64,000 nt of DNA from an uncultured Alphaproteobacteria bacterium (GCA_903860975.1 CAIOSI010000017.1:62001-126000), one strand, 5' to 3'. Counted from the first letter of the stretch, positions 26,313 through 35,914 are shown. The notes: generated from the sequence alone by a model not told the origin. Translations and numbers: made by a program.

Positions 26313-27059
26313 CTAGCCAATCAGAGACTCCAATTCGGCCGCATCGATGTCTTCGTTGGAATAGACATTCTGGACGTCGTCATCATCCTCTAAAATCTCA
26401 AGCAGTTTCATCAGCGTGCCGGCCGCCTCGCCTGTGATCGGCGTGCGAACCTTTGGCCGCCAGGCGAGGGACGTGGACTTCGCCGTTCCGAGCGCGGCTT
26501 CCAACGTAGCGGCCACGTCAGAAAGTTCAGCAAAGGCGGTGTAGATCGTGTGGCCGTCTTCGTCGGACTCAACGTCCTCTGCGCCAGCCTCTATGGCGGC
26601 CTCCATGACCTTGTCCTCGGATCCTGCCTGTGAGGGGTAGCCGATTTGGCCGACGCGATCCCACATGAAGGACACAGACCCGGTCTCGCCCAGGTTGCCG
26701 CCGTATTTGGAGAAGGTCGAGCGGACGTTGGATGCTGAGCGGTTGCGGTTGTCGGTCAGCACCTCGACGATGACGCCTACGCCTCCGGGACCGAAGCCTT
26801 CATAGCGGATTTCTTCATAGGCTTCGGCGTCTCCTCCAGAGGCTTTCTTTATCGCCCGGTCGATCACATCCTTGGGCAAAGACTCAGCCTTGGCATTGTT
26901 CACCGCCAGACGAAGTCGCGCGTTCATGGCGGGGTCAGGCAAGCCCCCTTTTGCCGCGACCGTGATTTCGCGAGAGAGCTTGGAGAACAGCTTAGAGCGC
27001 GCGGAATCCGCCCGGCCCTTGCGGTGCATGATGTTTTTGAACTTCGAATGTCCGGCCAT
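26313..27059 (-). CDS. yebC: YebC/PmpR family protein
   Basis: 248 residues, the usual length. The start [20 protein letters not shown] and the signature [20 protein letters not shown] (here YEGFGPGG) are those of YebC/TACO1. Members were first described as transcriptional regulators and later shown to help ribosomes through proline-rich or otherwise stalling stretches. In many genomes it lies beside ruvCAB; here it is about 12 kb away. Confidence 0.96.
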   Translation of the reverse strand: MAGHSKFKNIMHRKGRADSARSKLFSKLSREITVAAKGGLPDPAMNARLRLAVNNAKAESLPKDVIDRAIKKASGGDAEAYEEIRYEGFGPGGVGVIVEVLTDNRNRSASNVRSTFSKYGGNLGETGSVSFMWDRVGQIGYPSQAGSEDKVMEAAIEAGAEDVESDEDGHTIYTAFAELSDVAATLEAALGTAKSTSLAWRPKVRTPITGEAAGTLMKLLEILEDDDDVQNVYSNEDIDAAELESLIG

Positions 27060-27174
27060 GGTCTGCTTGAATTGGGTCCAGGAGAAGAAGAGGCGCTAAG
27101 TTCTATCCTTCGGGCTGACGGTTCGGAACCCCTGCTATGCGCAAGGGTTAGCCAAACGGTGACGGAGGATGGCG

Positions 27175-27411
27175 ATGAGCGAAGAGGGACTTGAAGAGGT
27201 GGATGACCTGAGCCAGCCGGCGGTGGACGGCGACATGGTCCATTGGATGGATCGCAGGCCGCTGCGCGTGGGGGCCGCTGGTATCACACTCACCGCGGGG
27301 GCAGCGTTCAGCCTGGGCGTCTTCGCAGCCGTTGGAGTCTTGGCGATGATCAAATGGCTGGGTCCGGAGCGCGTTGTTGTGGTCCCCGCCCGTCGAGGCT
27401 TCCACGTCTAG
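27175..27411 (+). CDS. Small membrane protein, unrecognised
   Basis: 78 residues from the ATG at 27175, six bases after GGAGG; an ATG at 27169 is too close to that site. An acidic N-terminal half (EEGLEEVDDLSQPAVDGDM) is followed by one or two membrane segments (AGITLTAGAAFSLGVFAAV) and a short basic tail. The family is not recognised. It converges on the phosphatase pseudogene with a 4-base overlap of stops. Confidence 0.6.
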   Translation: MSEEGLEEVDDLSQPAVDGDMVHWMDRRPLRVGAAGITLTAGAAFSLGVFAAVGVLAMIKWLGPERVVVVPARRGFHV

Positions 27412-27993
27412 TTCGCCGGCTCGCCGTCGATGCGGGTCACTTCGCCATGCGCCAGCCGGTAAACGGCGTCCTGCGGCGCATCCTGCTGTGCTGAGGCATC
27501 GCCGCCTTGGTTTGCGTAGATTCCACGTAAAACCCGGCCTGAGATGCCGTGGCTGACCGCAATGATCCGGCGCTGAGGTTCGAGCGGCAGGCTGGCCAGC
27601 CAGTCGCCGATGCGACAGGCCACCACTTCGTAGCTCTCGCTAGAGCTAGCCTCGAACGCCCAACCGGGTTTACCGAACGTTTCGGGGTATTCTGCCTCCA
27701 ACTCCGACCGCAGCCGCCCGTCGTGTGCGCCCCAACTCATCTCCTTCAGGCGATCGTCAAGCTCGATCGGTAAGCCTTGCATCTTTCTGGCGATGATTTC
27801 GGCGGTTGCGCGGGCTCGACCCACAGGGCTTGAAACGATCTGCCAGCCCTGGGGCTTCCCGATGAGGTCAGCGAGCAACTGGCCCATCGCCCTAGCCTGA
27901 CGAACTCTCAGTTCGGTAAGCGGGCTGTCCACGTGCCCCTGCAAGTGGCGTTCGCGATTGAACTCGCTCTGGCCGTTGGACGAGGTAGATCAC
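27408..27993 (-). pseudogene. Histidine phosphatase family (phosphoglycerate mutase-like), frameshifted at the catalytic motif
   Basis: The family start is readable in two frames. From the GTG at 27993 the frame gives VIYLVQ and then runs out of register; from about 27977 a second frame gives NGQSEFNRERHLQGHVDSPL, continuing to the stop at 27408. In this family the text should run VIYLVRHGQTEFN. At the junction, about two bases are missing (or one extra), the catalytic RHG is destroyed and the His position reads Asn. The later domain, including VSHGISGRVLRGI with the second His, is intact. Either a recent inactivating change or a sequencing error. Confidence 0.8.
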
Positions 27994-28003
27994 GCGACTT
28001 GGA

Positions 28004-28789
28004 TCACCGCTTTCTTCGGACCACCGGATGCGAACTGGAAAGGCCGCCGTCGACAGCAATGGTCTGGCCGTTGACGTAAGAGCTGTCGTCGGAGGCCAGG
28101 AACAGACCCGCATGGGCGATTTCTTCTGGGACTCCATAACGGGTTAGCGGATTCAGCTGGCCGATCTTGTCCTCGTTCCCACGGGCTCGCGCGCCGTCGA
28201 AGATCGGCTTGGTCATGCCTGTCTCGATCAGACCGGGTGCGATCGCGTTGACCCGAACGCCGGTGCCGTAGAATTCGTTGGCCGAGGTCTGGGCCAAGCT
28301 GATGACGCCGGCTTTGGATGCAGAATAGGCGGGGCCGCCGGCGCCAGAGCGGATGCCGGCCACAGAAGCCGTGCAGATAATTGAACCCTTGCCGGTCGGG
28401 ATCATAACCTGCGAGGCGTGCTTCACGGCCAGAAAGGCACCGATGAGGTTGACGCGCAGTATCTCGGCCCAGTCGTCGGGTGTCTGTTCTTCGAGAGGCT
28501 TGAAGCCACCGGAGATGCCGGCGTTGGCCCAGACGACATCGAGCCCGCCGAATGCCGTCTGGGCTTTCTCAATGTAGGCCCGCACAAAGGCTTCATCGCC
28601 GGCATCGCCCTGCAGGGCTAGCGCCTGGCCGCCGGCGCAGCCGACCAATGTCGCGGTCTCCGACACGCTTTCGGCGCGGTCGACACAGACCACGCGCGCG
28701 CCCTCACGAGCAAAGAGCAAGGACGCTGCGCGGCCAATGCCGCTACCTGCGCCGGTGATGACGGCTGTTCGGCCCTGGAGACGTCCCAT
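28004..28789 (-). CDS. Short-chain dehydrogenase/reductase
   Basis: 261 residues, a classical SDR. The dinucleotide-binding motif TGAGSGIGRAASLL is at residues ~12-25, the NAG motif at VVWANAGISGG, and the catalytic Ser and Tyr-x3-Lys at CTASVAGIRSGAGGPAYSASKAG. It oxidises a secondary alcohol or reduces a ketone with NAD(P)(H); many relatives act on hydroxysteroids or 3-hydroxyacyl compounds. The hydrolase gene lies 15 bases upstream, and the broken phosphatase starts 10 bases downstream. Confidence 0.93.
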   Translation of the reverse strand: MGRLQGRTAVITGAGSGIGRAASLLFAREGARVVCVDRAESVSETATLVGCAGGQALALQGDAGDEAFVRAYIEKAQTAFGGLDVVWANAGISGGFKPLEEQTPDDWAEILRVNLIGAFLAVKHASQVMIPTGKGSIICTASVAGIRSGAGGPAYSASKAGVISLAQTSANEFYGTGVRVNAIAPGLIETGMTKPIFDGARARGNEDKIGQLNPLTRYGVPEEIAHAGLFLASDDSSYVNGQTIAVDGGLSSSHPVVRRKR

Positions 28790-28804
28790 CCTGGTTCCTG
28801 ACTT

Positions 28805-29644
28805 CTAAGCGGTTGTTTGTACGCGGCTGGCCGCAGATGTGATGGCATCGACAAAGGTATCGTGCAGGCTGGGCGGCAGGTCGTGGCCCATGCCTGGGAT
28901 GATCCGAAGCTCTGCGCCGGGGATGGCGGCTGCGGTCGCCTCACCGCCCACCTTAATCAAAAGCGGATCTTCGGCGCCGTGCAGCACGACAACTGGAATC
29001 GTCAGCTTACGGAGTTCTTCGGTTCGGTCGCTGTCAGCCGCAATCGCAGCGCGCTGGCGGGCGACGCCTACGGGGTTATGTGCGCGTTTATACTTGGCGA
29101 TCACCCGGCTGCGGAGCTCGGCTTCGGTCCAAGGATATCCCGGGCTGCCGATGGTGCGGGCGTTCTTGATTCCGTTTGCCACGAAGGCGTCGAAGTCGGT
29201 CTTGGGATTGGGGGGTGGATTGTTAAGCACCGCAGCCGCCTCGGGCGTCGACTTAAACGCATTTGGCGCGCCCGTCGTCGACATGATTGAGGTCATTGAA
29301 AGGACGCGTTCGCGGTGGTCGAGCGCCATCCGCTGGACGATCATGCCACCCATCGAGACGCCAGCGATATGCGCCTTGAGGATCCCAGCTGCGTCGAGGA
29401 CGGCGATTCCGTCACGGGCCATGTCGCAGAGTGTGTAGGCCTGCGTCGGCCAGGTCGAGGTGCCGGTGTCGCGGTGGTCGAAACGGATCGCTCGGTAGCC
29501 TTTGGCGACGAGCCGCGCACAAAAATCCTCAGGCCAGCGCGTCATCTGCGAGCCCAGTCCGTTCACGAGGAGGATCGCTTCTGACCCGTCGTCGCCGAAG
29601 CTCTGGTATTCGATTTCGACGGAGCCATTCCTGGCGCGGGGCAT
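28805..29644 (-). CDS. Alpha/beta hydrolase
   Basis: 279 residues. Landmarks are LVNGLGSQMTRWPEDF (oxyanion region), FDHRDTGTSTWP, the nucleophile elbow AGVSMGGMIVQRMAL, VLHGAEDPLLI with the acid, and IIPGMGHDLP with the catalytic His. The arrangement recalls aclacinomycin methylesterase RdmC and related esterases. No signal peptide. It heads a minus-strand set with the SDR. Confidence 0.9.
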   Translation of the reverse strand: MPRARNGSVEIEYQSFGDDGSEAILLVNGLGSQMTRWPEDFCARLVAKGYRAIRFDHRDTGTSTWPTQAYTLCDMARDGIAVLDAAGILKAHIAGVSMGGMIVQRMALDHRERVLSMTSIMSTTGAPNAFKSTPEAAAVLNNPPPNPKTDFDAFVANGIKNARTIGSPGYPWTEAELRSRVIAKYKRAHNPVGVARQRAAIAADSDRTEELRKLTIPVVVLHGAEDPLLIKVGGEATAAAIPGAELRIIPGMGHDLPPSLHDTFVDAITSAASRVQTTA

Positions 29645-29751
29645 TTCGACCTCCCTAATTGCTCCCCTTCTGGAGAGCGCAACGGTTCAACGCTCAGGCG
29701 GGCCCCGCACGATCCCAGCCCTGCCTCTGATCGCCACTTGGGCGAGGCTTG

Positions 29752-30717
29752 CTATGGCGTCAGAAGGACGCGGCCAACGGCTTGGCGGTTTTCGATATAG
29801 CGGTGGGCTTCGGCGGCGTCCTTCAGCGCGAAGGTCTTGTCGATGACCACCTTTAGAGATCCATCTGCGACGTCCTGGATCAGCTGCTGGATATTATTGT
29901 GGACCCGGTCGGTCGCGATCTCGGCACCTAAGAAGACGCCTGCAAGGGAGCGGTTACCCCCCATCATTGTCCCGACATCCACCTTCATCGGTTCGCGCCC
30001 AGCCTGACCGACCATGGAGACACGGCCGCGATAGGCCAGCGACAGGATCGACGACTGCAGCGTCGGGCCGCCGACGCTATCTACGATCACGTCAGCCATG
30101 TGCTTATCCGTCAGGCGCGCGACCTCCTGCACGACGTCGTCGCGCTGATAATTGATGCCGTGTGTCATTCCGAGCTCCTTGAGGCGCTCGAGGCGCGCGT
30201 CCGACGAAGCTGTCGCCAAGACCATCGCGGCGCCGGCGCGTGCGGCGAGCTGGATTGCGGCGACCCCAACGCCTGATGCGCCAGCTTGGACGAGCACGAT
30301 TTCACCCTTCTTCATCCGACCAAACTCGAAGAGGCAGTCATGGGCTGTGCCGAAGGGGACCGGAATGGCGGCGGCAAGCCGCACGTCCATTCCAGTCGGG
30401 ATCACCCAGGCGGTGCGAGCGGCGACGGCTCGCAATTCTGCGTGGCTGCCGAAGGCACCGGTGGTGACGACCTTGTCGCCAATCTTGATGTTGTCGACGT
30501 CTTCGCCAACCTGCACGACTTCACCGGCGGCCTGGTAGCCGACGATATGAGGCTTGGTGACAAGCTGGCCGCGAAAGCGATTGAGCGTGTCGCCGCCCTC
30601 GATAGAGACGGCCTCGACGCGGATCACAATGCCCTTTCGATGGCATTCTGGATCGGAAACATCTTCGTATCTGAAGACGTCGGGACCACCGTTTTCGTAG
30701 TAGACCGCAGCCTTCAT
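29752..30717 (-). CDS. Zinc-independent MDR family quinone oxidoreductase
   Basis: 321 residues from the ATG at 30717 (MKAAVYYENGGPDVFRYE), behind GGAGG; the frame open upstream to 31011 is unsupported. The Rossmann motif is VQAGASGVGVAAIQLAARAG, and the conserved GYQAAGEVVQVG is present. Zinc-binding Cys are absent, which places it among quinone oxidoreductase/enoyl reductase MDR proteins using NADPH. It runs in the same direction as the hydrolase and SDR genes, but the 107-base gap leaves co-transcription open. Confidence 0.92.
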   Translation of the reverse strand: MKAAVYYENGGPDVFRYEDVSDPECHRKGIVIRVEAVSIEGGDTLNRFRGQLVTKPHIVGYQAAGEVVQVGEDVDNIKIGDKVVTTGAFGSHAELRAVAARTAWVIPTGMDVRLAAAIPVPFGTAHDCLFEFGRMKKGEIVLVQAGASGVGVAAIQLAARAGAAMVLATASSDARLERLKELGMTHGINYQRDDVVQEVARLTDKHMADVIVDSVGGPTLQSSILSLAYRGRVSMVGQAGREPMKVDVGTMMGGNRSLAGVFLGAEIATDRVHNNIQQLIQDVADGSLKVVIDKTFALKDAAEAHRYIENRQAVGRVLLTP

Positions 30718-31014
30718 GATCGCGCCTCCGTGCCCAGAAACCGGGCAAACATCTGTTTGACTCAACGCATCCCACGGCGAAGTTAGACGCGCAAGATGGA
30801 ACGCCTGGTCGACATGATCTGCTCCGTTGAAAGGTACGCCAGGCACCGCAAGGGGCCGCCTCGACGCTGAAAGCGCTCGAATGGATCGCCGAAAACCGCC
30901 GTAACAGGCGCGCGACGCGCGCTTCGCCGCTTGACGTCCACATCCGATAGGAAGGCATGGACAGTCCGGGTCTCGCCGTCGATGCTCGAGGACTTGCAAT
31001 GCGAAGGACAAAAG

Positions 31015-31905
31015 ATGACGCGAGCGCTGGTGCTAGGGGGTGGCGGTCCGGTGGGCATCGCTTGGGAGAGCGGCGTTATAGCTGGGCTGGCGCAGTCCGG
31101 TGTCGACCTTGGCCAGGCGGATTTCACGATGGGCACCTCTGCGGGCTCATTTGTTGGCGCGCGATTGGCTTTGGGTGCGGATCCGAAGACGCTGGCGGAT
31201 CCGATGCTCGCTGATCAAATCCAAGGTGAGGACCGGCGCCCAACGGGCGGCAGTGGCCAACCTGCTGATCTGTCGAGGCTTATGCAACTAATGGGAGAAG
31301 CTCAGGCAGGCTTGCGGAATCCGGCCGAGGTGCGTGCTGAAATCGGGGCCTTCGCGCTCGCTGCACAGACCATGAGTGAGAATGATTTCATCGCCAGCTT
31401 CGGCAGGTCGTTTTCGGCGCTGCCGCGCGACGCATGGCCTGATCGCGGCTTTGCCTGCACCGCGGTCGATGCTGAGACAGGTGCCTTCAAACTCTGGACC
31501 AAGGATTCCAGCGTCGGCGTGGTTCGCGCTGTGGCGTCAAGCTGCAGTGTGCCGGGCATCTACCCGCCGGTGACGCTGGAAGGACGCCGCTACATCGATG
31601 GAGGCATGCGTTCTGGCACCAATGCCGACATGGCGATCGGGCATGATTTGGTCTTGGTGGTCGCCGTTATGCTGGACCCTGGCGGCAGCGCGTTGGGCGA
31701 GCGGATCGCGGCAAAGTTCGAAGAAGAGATCGAGTCCTTGAAGAGCGGTGGCTCGACGGTCCTGGCCATCACGCCGGACGAGGCGAGCCTCCAGGCCTTT
31801 GGGGGGCAAAATCTGATGGATTTTCGCCGTCGCCCCGACGCGGCCCGCGCAGGCCTTGCCCAGGGGTTGGCTTACGGCGCTGATGTGAAGGCGTACTGGG
31901 CCTGA
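31015..31905 (+). CDS. Patatin-like phospholipase
   Basis: 296 residues from the ATG at 31015 (MTRALVLGGGGPVGIAW), with a GAAGGA ribosome site; an extension to 30931 is not needed. The GGGGPVG oxyanion loop, the nucleophile serine in GTSAGSFVG and the Asp of the dyad in YIDGGMRSGTNAD are all present. It should hydrolyse acyl chains from phospholipids or other lipids. The long gap between it and the divergent MDR gene (297 bases) holds both promoters. It converges with the DegT gene with a 3-base gap. Confidence 0.92.
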   Translation: MTRALVLGGGGPVGIAWESGVIAGLAQSGVDLGQADFTMGTSAGSFVGARLALGADPKTLADPMLADQIQGEDRRPTGGSGQPADLSRLMQLMGEAQAGLRNPAEVRAEIGAFALAAQTMSENDFIASFGRSFSALPRDAWPDRGFACTAVDAETGAFKLWTKDSSVGVVRAVASSCSVPGIYPPVTLEGRRYIDGGMRSGTNADMAIGHDLVLVVAVMLDPGGSALGERIAAKFEEEIESLKSGGSTVLAITPDEASLQAFGGQNLMDFRRRPDAARAGLAQGLAYGADVKAYWA

Positions 31906-31908
31906 AGC

Positions 31909-33072
31909 CTAAGCGTTCTGCTTCACGAAGGCGCGTATGGCTATGATCACCTGATCCTGGTCGTCTTCTGAAAGGTAGGGATGCATAGGCAGGCTAATGA
32001 CTTGCCCTGCCTTGGCTTCGGTGACGGGAAGGCCGCCCGGAGCCGCCGGGTAGACGGAATAGACGGCCTGCTTATGGATCGGGATAGGGTAGTAGACGGC
32101 CGTGGGAATCCCTCGATCGCGCAGATAGGGGCCAAGCGCGTCTCGGCCTTCCAGTTCGATGGTGTATTGAGCCCAGACGCTGATGCCACCCTCCAGCACG
32201 GTCGGCGTCTTGACGACGTCCGATAATCCCGCGGCGTACCGATCGGCGATGCGATTGCGAGCTTTGATTTCGTCCTCGAAAATCTTCAGCTTTTCCAGCA
32301 GTACGGCGGCCTGAATCGTATCCATTCGGGAATTCATCCCTATGCGGACGTTTAGGTATTTCGGATCGTGTTCGAACGTCTTGCCTTCGACGTCAGACTT
32401 CACCGCTTGGCCATGGACACGAAGGCTTACCAAAAGGTCGTGAAAGCCAGCGTCCTTCGACAGCACTGCCCCACCATCGCCATAGCAGCCCAGCGGTTTT
32501 GCTGGGAAGAAGGATGTGGTCGTGACGTCGGCCCAATGGATCGGATGTTTGCTGCCCAAGGTGCACCCGAAGCCCTGGGCCGAGTCGCTGATCAGCTTCA
32601 GGCCATGCTTGGCACAGATTGCAGCGATGGCCGGATAGTCCGCCGGACCTCCGAACAGGTCGACCGCAATCACCGCGCGTGGAATCAACTTGCCTTCAGC
32701 CTTCACCGCGACCACCGCAGCTTCAAGGCTTGCGGGGTCGAGGTTGTAGGTCTCTTCGTCGATATCCACGAAAACCGGCGAGGCACCGACCAGCGCCATG
32801 GCTTCGGCCGTGGCGGCGAAGGTGAAGGACGGACAGAACACCGCATCACCCGGCCCGATGCCCCACGCCATCAGTGGCAGCACAAGGGCCTCGGTCCCCG
32901 ATCCGCAGGAGAGTACGAAGCTGGATTGCCCGAAGGCACCCAACTGGCGTTCCAATTCCGCGATCTCCGGTCCCATAATGTAGGCACCGGAACGAACCAC
33001 CTTCAGGATTGCATCCTCCAGAGGCTGGCCCAGCCGGGCTCTCTGTGCCTGAAGGTCAATGAACGGGATCAT
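31909..33072 (-). CDS. DegT/DnrJ/EryC1/StrS family PLP aminotransferase
   Basis: 387 residues, the typical length. The start MIPFIDLQAQRARLG and FCPSFTFAATAEAMALVGA are family hallmarks, and the PLP-binding Lys is in FFPAKPLGCYGDGGAV. Members transaminate keto-sugars on nucleotide carriers for surface glycans. No other sugar-nucleotide genes are nearby except a family 2 glycosyltransferase 2 kb away, so its product here is unclear. Confidence 0.92.
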   Translation of the reverse strand: MIPFIDLQAQRARLGQPLEDAILKVVRSGAYIMGPEIAELERQLGAFGQSSFVLSCGSGTEALVLPLMAWGIGPGDAVFCPSFTFAATAEAMALVGASPVFVDIDEETYNLDPASLEAAVVAVKAEGKLIPRAVIAVDLFGGPADYPAIAAICAKHGLKLISDSAQGFGCTLGSKHPIHWADVTTTSFFPAKPLGCYGDGGAVLSKDAGFHDLLVSLRVHGQAVKSDVEGKTFEHDPKYLNVRIGMNSRMDTIQAAVLLEKLKIFEDEIKARNRIADRYAAGLSDVVKTPTVLEGGISVWAQYTIELEGRDALGPYLRDRGIPTAVYYPIPIHKQAVYSVYPAAPGGLPVTEAKAGQVISLPMHPYLSEDDQDQVIIAIRAFVKQNA

Positions 33073-33159
33073 GGGCGGCGTCTCCGGACAGTAGCGGGCT
33101 GGCTGATGCCATGCGTCGCCCGCTCAAGCCAAACACGCTTCGTGACGCGGTGTTTCGAT

Positions 33160-34746
33160 TTAGATTTGCCGAGCTCGTCCCTCCCAATAGGGCGCCCGGA
33201 CTTTGTTGCGTTGTATCTTGCCGGCTTCGGAGCGCGGAAGCTCGGTCACGAAGTCGACGCTTCGTGGGACTTTGAAGGCGGGCAAGCTGATGCGGGCGTG
33301 AGACAGGATTTCCTGGGCGAGTTCGTCGGAGGCAGTGTAGCCCTCGTTCAGCATGATCACGGCCCGGACTTGTTCGCCCCACTCATCGTGGGGCACGCCG
33401 ACCGTTGAGGAGTCAGCGACGGCATGGTGCTTGATCAGCTCGTTGTCGACTTCCTGGGGGTAGATATTCACCCCGCCCGAGATAATCGTTTCGGCATTTC
33501 GGCCGGTCAGGAAAAGATAGCCGTCTTCGTCGAAATAGCCGACGTCGCCCATCGTAAAATAGTCGCCGACCCGGTTGGCCTGGGTCTTGGCCTCGTCCTT
33601 GTAATAGGTGAAGCCACCTGCGGGTGGGAGCTGGTGATAGATGCCGCCCGGCACGCCGGTGGGGCATTCGTTTCCCTGTTCGTCCAAAATCTTGGAGCCC
33701 AGAAGCGCAGGACGTTTGCCGACGCTGCCGGGCTTCTTCAGCCATTCTTCCGAAGAAATTACGAAGCCGGCACCGCCTTCGGAACCTGCGTAGTATTCAC
33801 TGAGCACCGGGCCGAACCACTCAATCATCGCCGCCTTGACCTCCGGCGGGCACGGGGCGGCACCGTGGACAATATAGATCACGCTCGACAGGTCGTACTT
33901 GGCCTTCACATCGTCAGGTAAAGCGAGCAAGCGCTGGAACATGATAGGCACCAGGTGCAAGTGGCTGACGCGCTTCTCATGCATCAGGCGCAAGACGGCT
34001 TCTGAGTCCCACTTGTCCATGAAGACCAGCTCGCAACCCGCGCCCATGGCCCCACGCACGTCAAAGGCCAGCGGGGCGGCGTGATAGGCGGGCCCAGCGC
34101 ACAGCTGCACCGATGTCTCATGGTCGTATCCGCGCAGGGCATAGAGGCCCTGCACCGCCACCACAGGCTGGGCGCGATAGACGCCCTTGGGGCGCCCCGT
34201 TGTTCCCGACGTGTACATCATCTGGTTGCCCAGAACGGGATCGTCAATGTCGGCGCCGTCGAATTGAGCGAGCGTGGAGTCATAGTCGAGGAAGCCCGGG
34301 ATCGGCGCTCCAATGGCGATTTTCACCTGCACGTTCGGGCAATGGGAGATCGCAGCTTCTGAGGCGCTGACGCGGTTCTCGCAGAATACCGCCTTGGCCT
34401 CGCAGTCGTTGACGATGTAGGCGATCTCGTCGGCGGTAAGGTGCCAGTTGACCGGGGTGATCCGCCACCCGGCACGCTGGCATGCCGATAGGACTTCGAC
34501 GAACTCCGCGCGGTTGGAACAGACCAGCGCGACCGCGTCGCCGGCCTTGAGGCCGTGCTGACGGAGCAGGCGCACGATCCGATTGGCCTGCGCATTGATC
34601 TTTCCCCAGGTATGAACCTTTCCGTCCGGATCATGGATGAAAGTTGCGTTGGGTTTGAGGTCGGCCCACACAGCGGTGGTCATGCCGTTCACGGCAGCAG
34701 CGCCCAGCCGGTCGTCGAGGCTCAAGCGATCCTTCAGGTCTTCCAT
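33160..34746 (-). CDS. Acyl-CoA synthetase, AMP-binding family
   Basis: 528 residues from the ATG at 34746, after GGAGG; the frame open to 34845 is a 5' extension without support. Adenylation motifs: MYTSGTTGRPKGVYR (A3), YYAGSEGGAGF (A5), FTMGDVGYFDEDGYLFLTGR (A7) and the C-terminal Lys in RSEAGKIQRNKVR (A10). It activates a carboxylic acid to its CoA thioester. It resembles the FadD branch used for steroid or terpenoid acids in alphaproteobacteria; the exact substrate is unknown. Confidence 0.94.
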   Translation of the reverse strand: MEDLKDRLSLDDRLGAAAVNGMTTAVWADLKPNATFIHDPDGKVHTWGKINAQANRIVRLLRQHGLKAGDAVALVCSNRAEFVEVLSACQRAGWRITPVNWHLTADEIAYIVNDCEAKAVFCENRVSASEAAISHCPNVQVKIAIGAPIPGFLDYDSTLAQFDGADIDDPVLGNQMMYTSGTTGRPKGVYRAQPVVAVQGLYALRGYDHETSVQLCAGPAYHAAPLAFDVRGAMGAGCELVFMDKWDSEAVLRLMHEKRVSHLHLVPIMFQRLLALPDDVKAKYDLSSVIYIVHGAAPCPPEVKAAMIEWFGPVLSEYYAGSEGGAGFVISSEEWLKKPGSVGKRPALLGSKILDEQGNECPTGVPGGIYHQLPPAGGFTYYKDEAKTQANRVGDYFTMGDVGYFDEDGYLFLTGRNAETIISGGVNIYPQEVDNELIKHHAVADSSTVGVPHDEWGEQVRAVIMLNEGYTASDELAQEILSHARISLPAFKVPRSVDFVTELPRSEAGKIQRNKVRAPYWEGRARQI

Positions 34747-34892
34747 TCGAAATCCTCCGGGGCGCCTCACGATGAACGGCGCACAACAATGCTCTTGGAG
34801 GCTCTGGAAGGCGCGATGAAATGATCCGCGTCTTTTGTGGTCCAAGGCCTCCCCGACACCATCACACGAGACAAAGCAGGCGACAATTGGGA

Positions 34893-35003
34893 CGCGCGTT
34901 GATCTCAGACGTTCACGGCCGCTCGCAGGCCAAAAGCGCCAGCCTCTATCCGGTCTTCCCAGGCAAGCGGGATGATCTGATGGGGAGATTGGTTCGGCGA
35001 TGA
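34893..35003 (+). pseudogene. Remnant of a TetR-type DNA-binding domain
   Basis: In the frame ending at TGA 35001-35003, the text LISDVHGRSQAKSASLYPVF then PGKRDDLMGRLV reads like helices 2-4 of a TetR regulator, where families show ...AGVSKGSLYHHFPGKEDLLAAL.... Neither a first helix nor a ligand domain follows, and the ORF has no good start. It lies just beside the acyl-CoA synthetase, where TetR genes often sit. The rest of the gap (34747-35179) carries no gene I recognise. Confidence 0.45.
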
Positions 35004-35179
35004 GGCTCGACCCTGCGCGGGCGCTCGGAATGTCCGACTGCCGCGCTGGACTTGGTCGGCGCGCCGCTGCTGAAGATCCGCCCCTCTGACTTCATAAAAC
35101 CTGTTGAGAGAGGTTGCCGCGGAACCTTGATCAGCCCGCCGGATTGAAGCGGGGCAATGGCCAGGGAATAGAATCTTCC

Positions 35180-35914
35180 ATGCGCGAGATCTCCTGCATC
35201 ATCTGCGCCTACAACGAGGGCAATCGGATCAAGACCATCCTACAAGCGGTTGACGCGCATCCGGCACTGAAGGAAATCATCGTCGTCGATGACGGCTCGA
35301 CCGACGATACCGCCGCTTTCGTCCGGGCTTACCCGAATGTTCGAACCGTCTCCTATGTGGCAAATCGCGGCAAGACCTACGCCATGGCCAGAGGTATCTC
35401 TGCGGCGTCAGGCGACCACCTGATGTTTCTAGACGCCGATCTGGCGGGCCTCGGCCCCAGGGAGATCGATATGCTTGTGGCGCCAATCAACAGCGGCCGG
35501 GCGAAAACCACCATTAGCCTTCGCCGGAACAGCCTTGGCTTCTATCGGATGCTCGGACTGGATTTCGTGTCGGGAGAGCGAGTGATTCCAGCTTGGCTGG
35601 TGCGCGACCACGTTCCGACCCTTGAAACCTTGCCGCGATGGGGCGGCGAAGCTTTCATCAATCAGCGGATCATCGAGGCCAAGCTGCCCATTGAGATTGT
35701 CGACTGGCCCGGAGTGTCCAACGTAAGGAAATATCAGAAGGTTGGACGACTTCGAGGCCTGCTCGCCGAGTTGGGCATGGTCGATGACGCTCTTCAGGTC
35801 ATGTCTCCATTAGGTTTCGCGCAGCAATATCTGGGGCTGCTAAACCTCGTCGCTCGTCCCCGTCGCGCCGCATCAAGATCCACTAAGACGTTTCCTTGGT
35901 GGTGGCGCACCTAG
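35180..35914 (+). CDS. Glycosyltransferase family 2
   Basis: 244 residues from the ATG at 35180 (MREISCIICAYNEGNRI). The GT-A nucleotide-sugar site is clear: IIVVDDGSTDDTAAFV and the metal-binding MFLDADLAGL. No membrane helices follow, so it is a cytosolic transferase acting at the membrane or a soluble acceptor. Acceptor and donor are unknown; dolichyl-phosphate-mannose synthase-like proteins share this layout. It is a single gene. Confidence 0.88.
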   Translation: MREISCIICAYNEGNRIKTILQAVDAHPALKEIIVVDDGSTDDTAAFVRAYPNVRTVSYVANRGKTYAMARGISAASGDHLMFLDADLAGLGPREIDMLVAPINSGRAKTTISLRRNSLGFYRMLGLDFVSGERVIPAWLVRDHVPTLETLPRWGGEAFINQRIIEAKLPIEIVDWPGVSNVRKYQKVGRLRGLLAELGMVDDALQVMSPLGFAQQYLGLLNLVARPRRAASRSTKTFPWWWRT

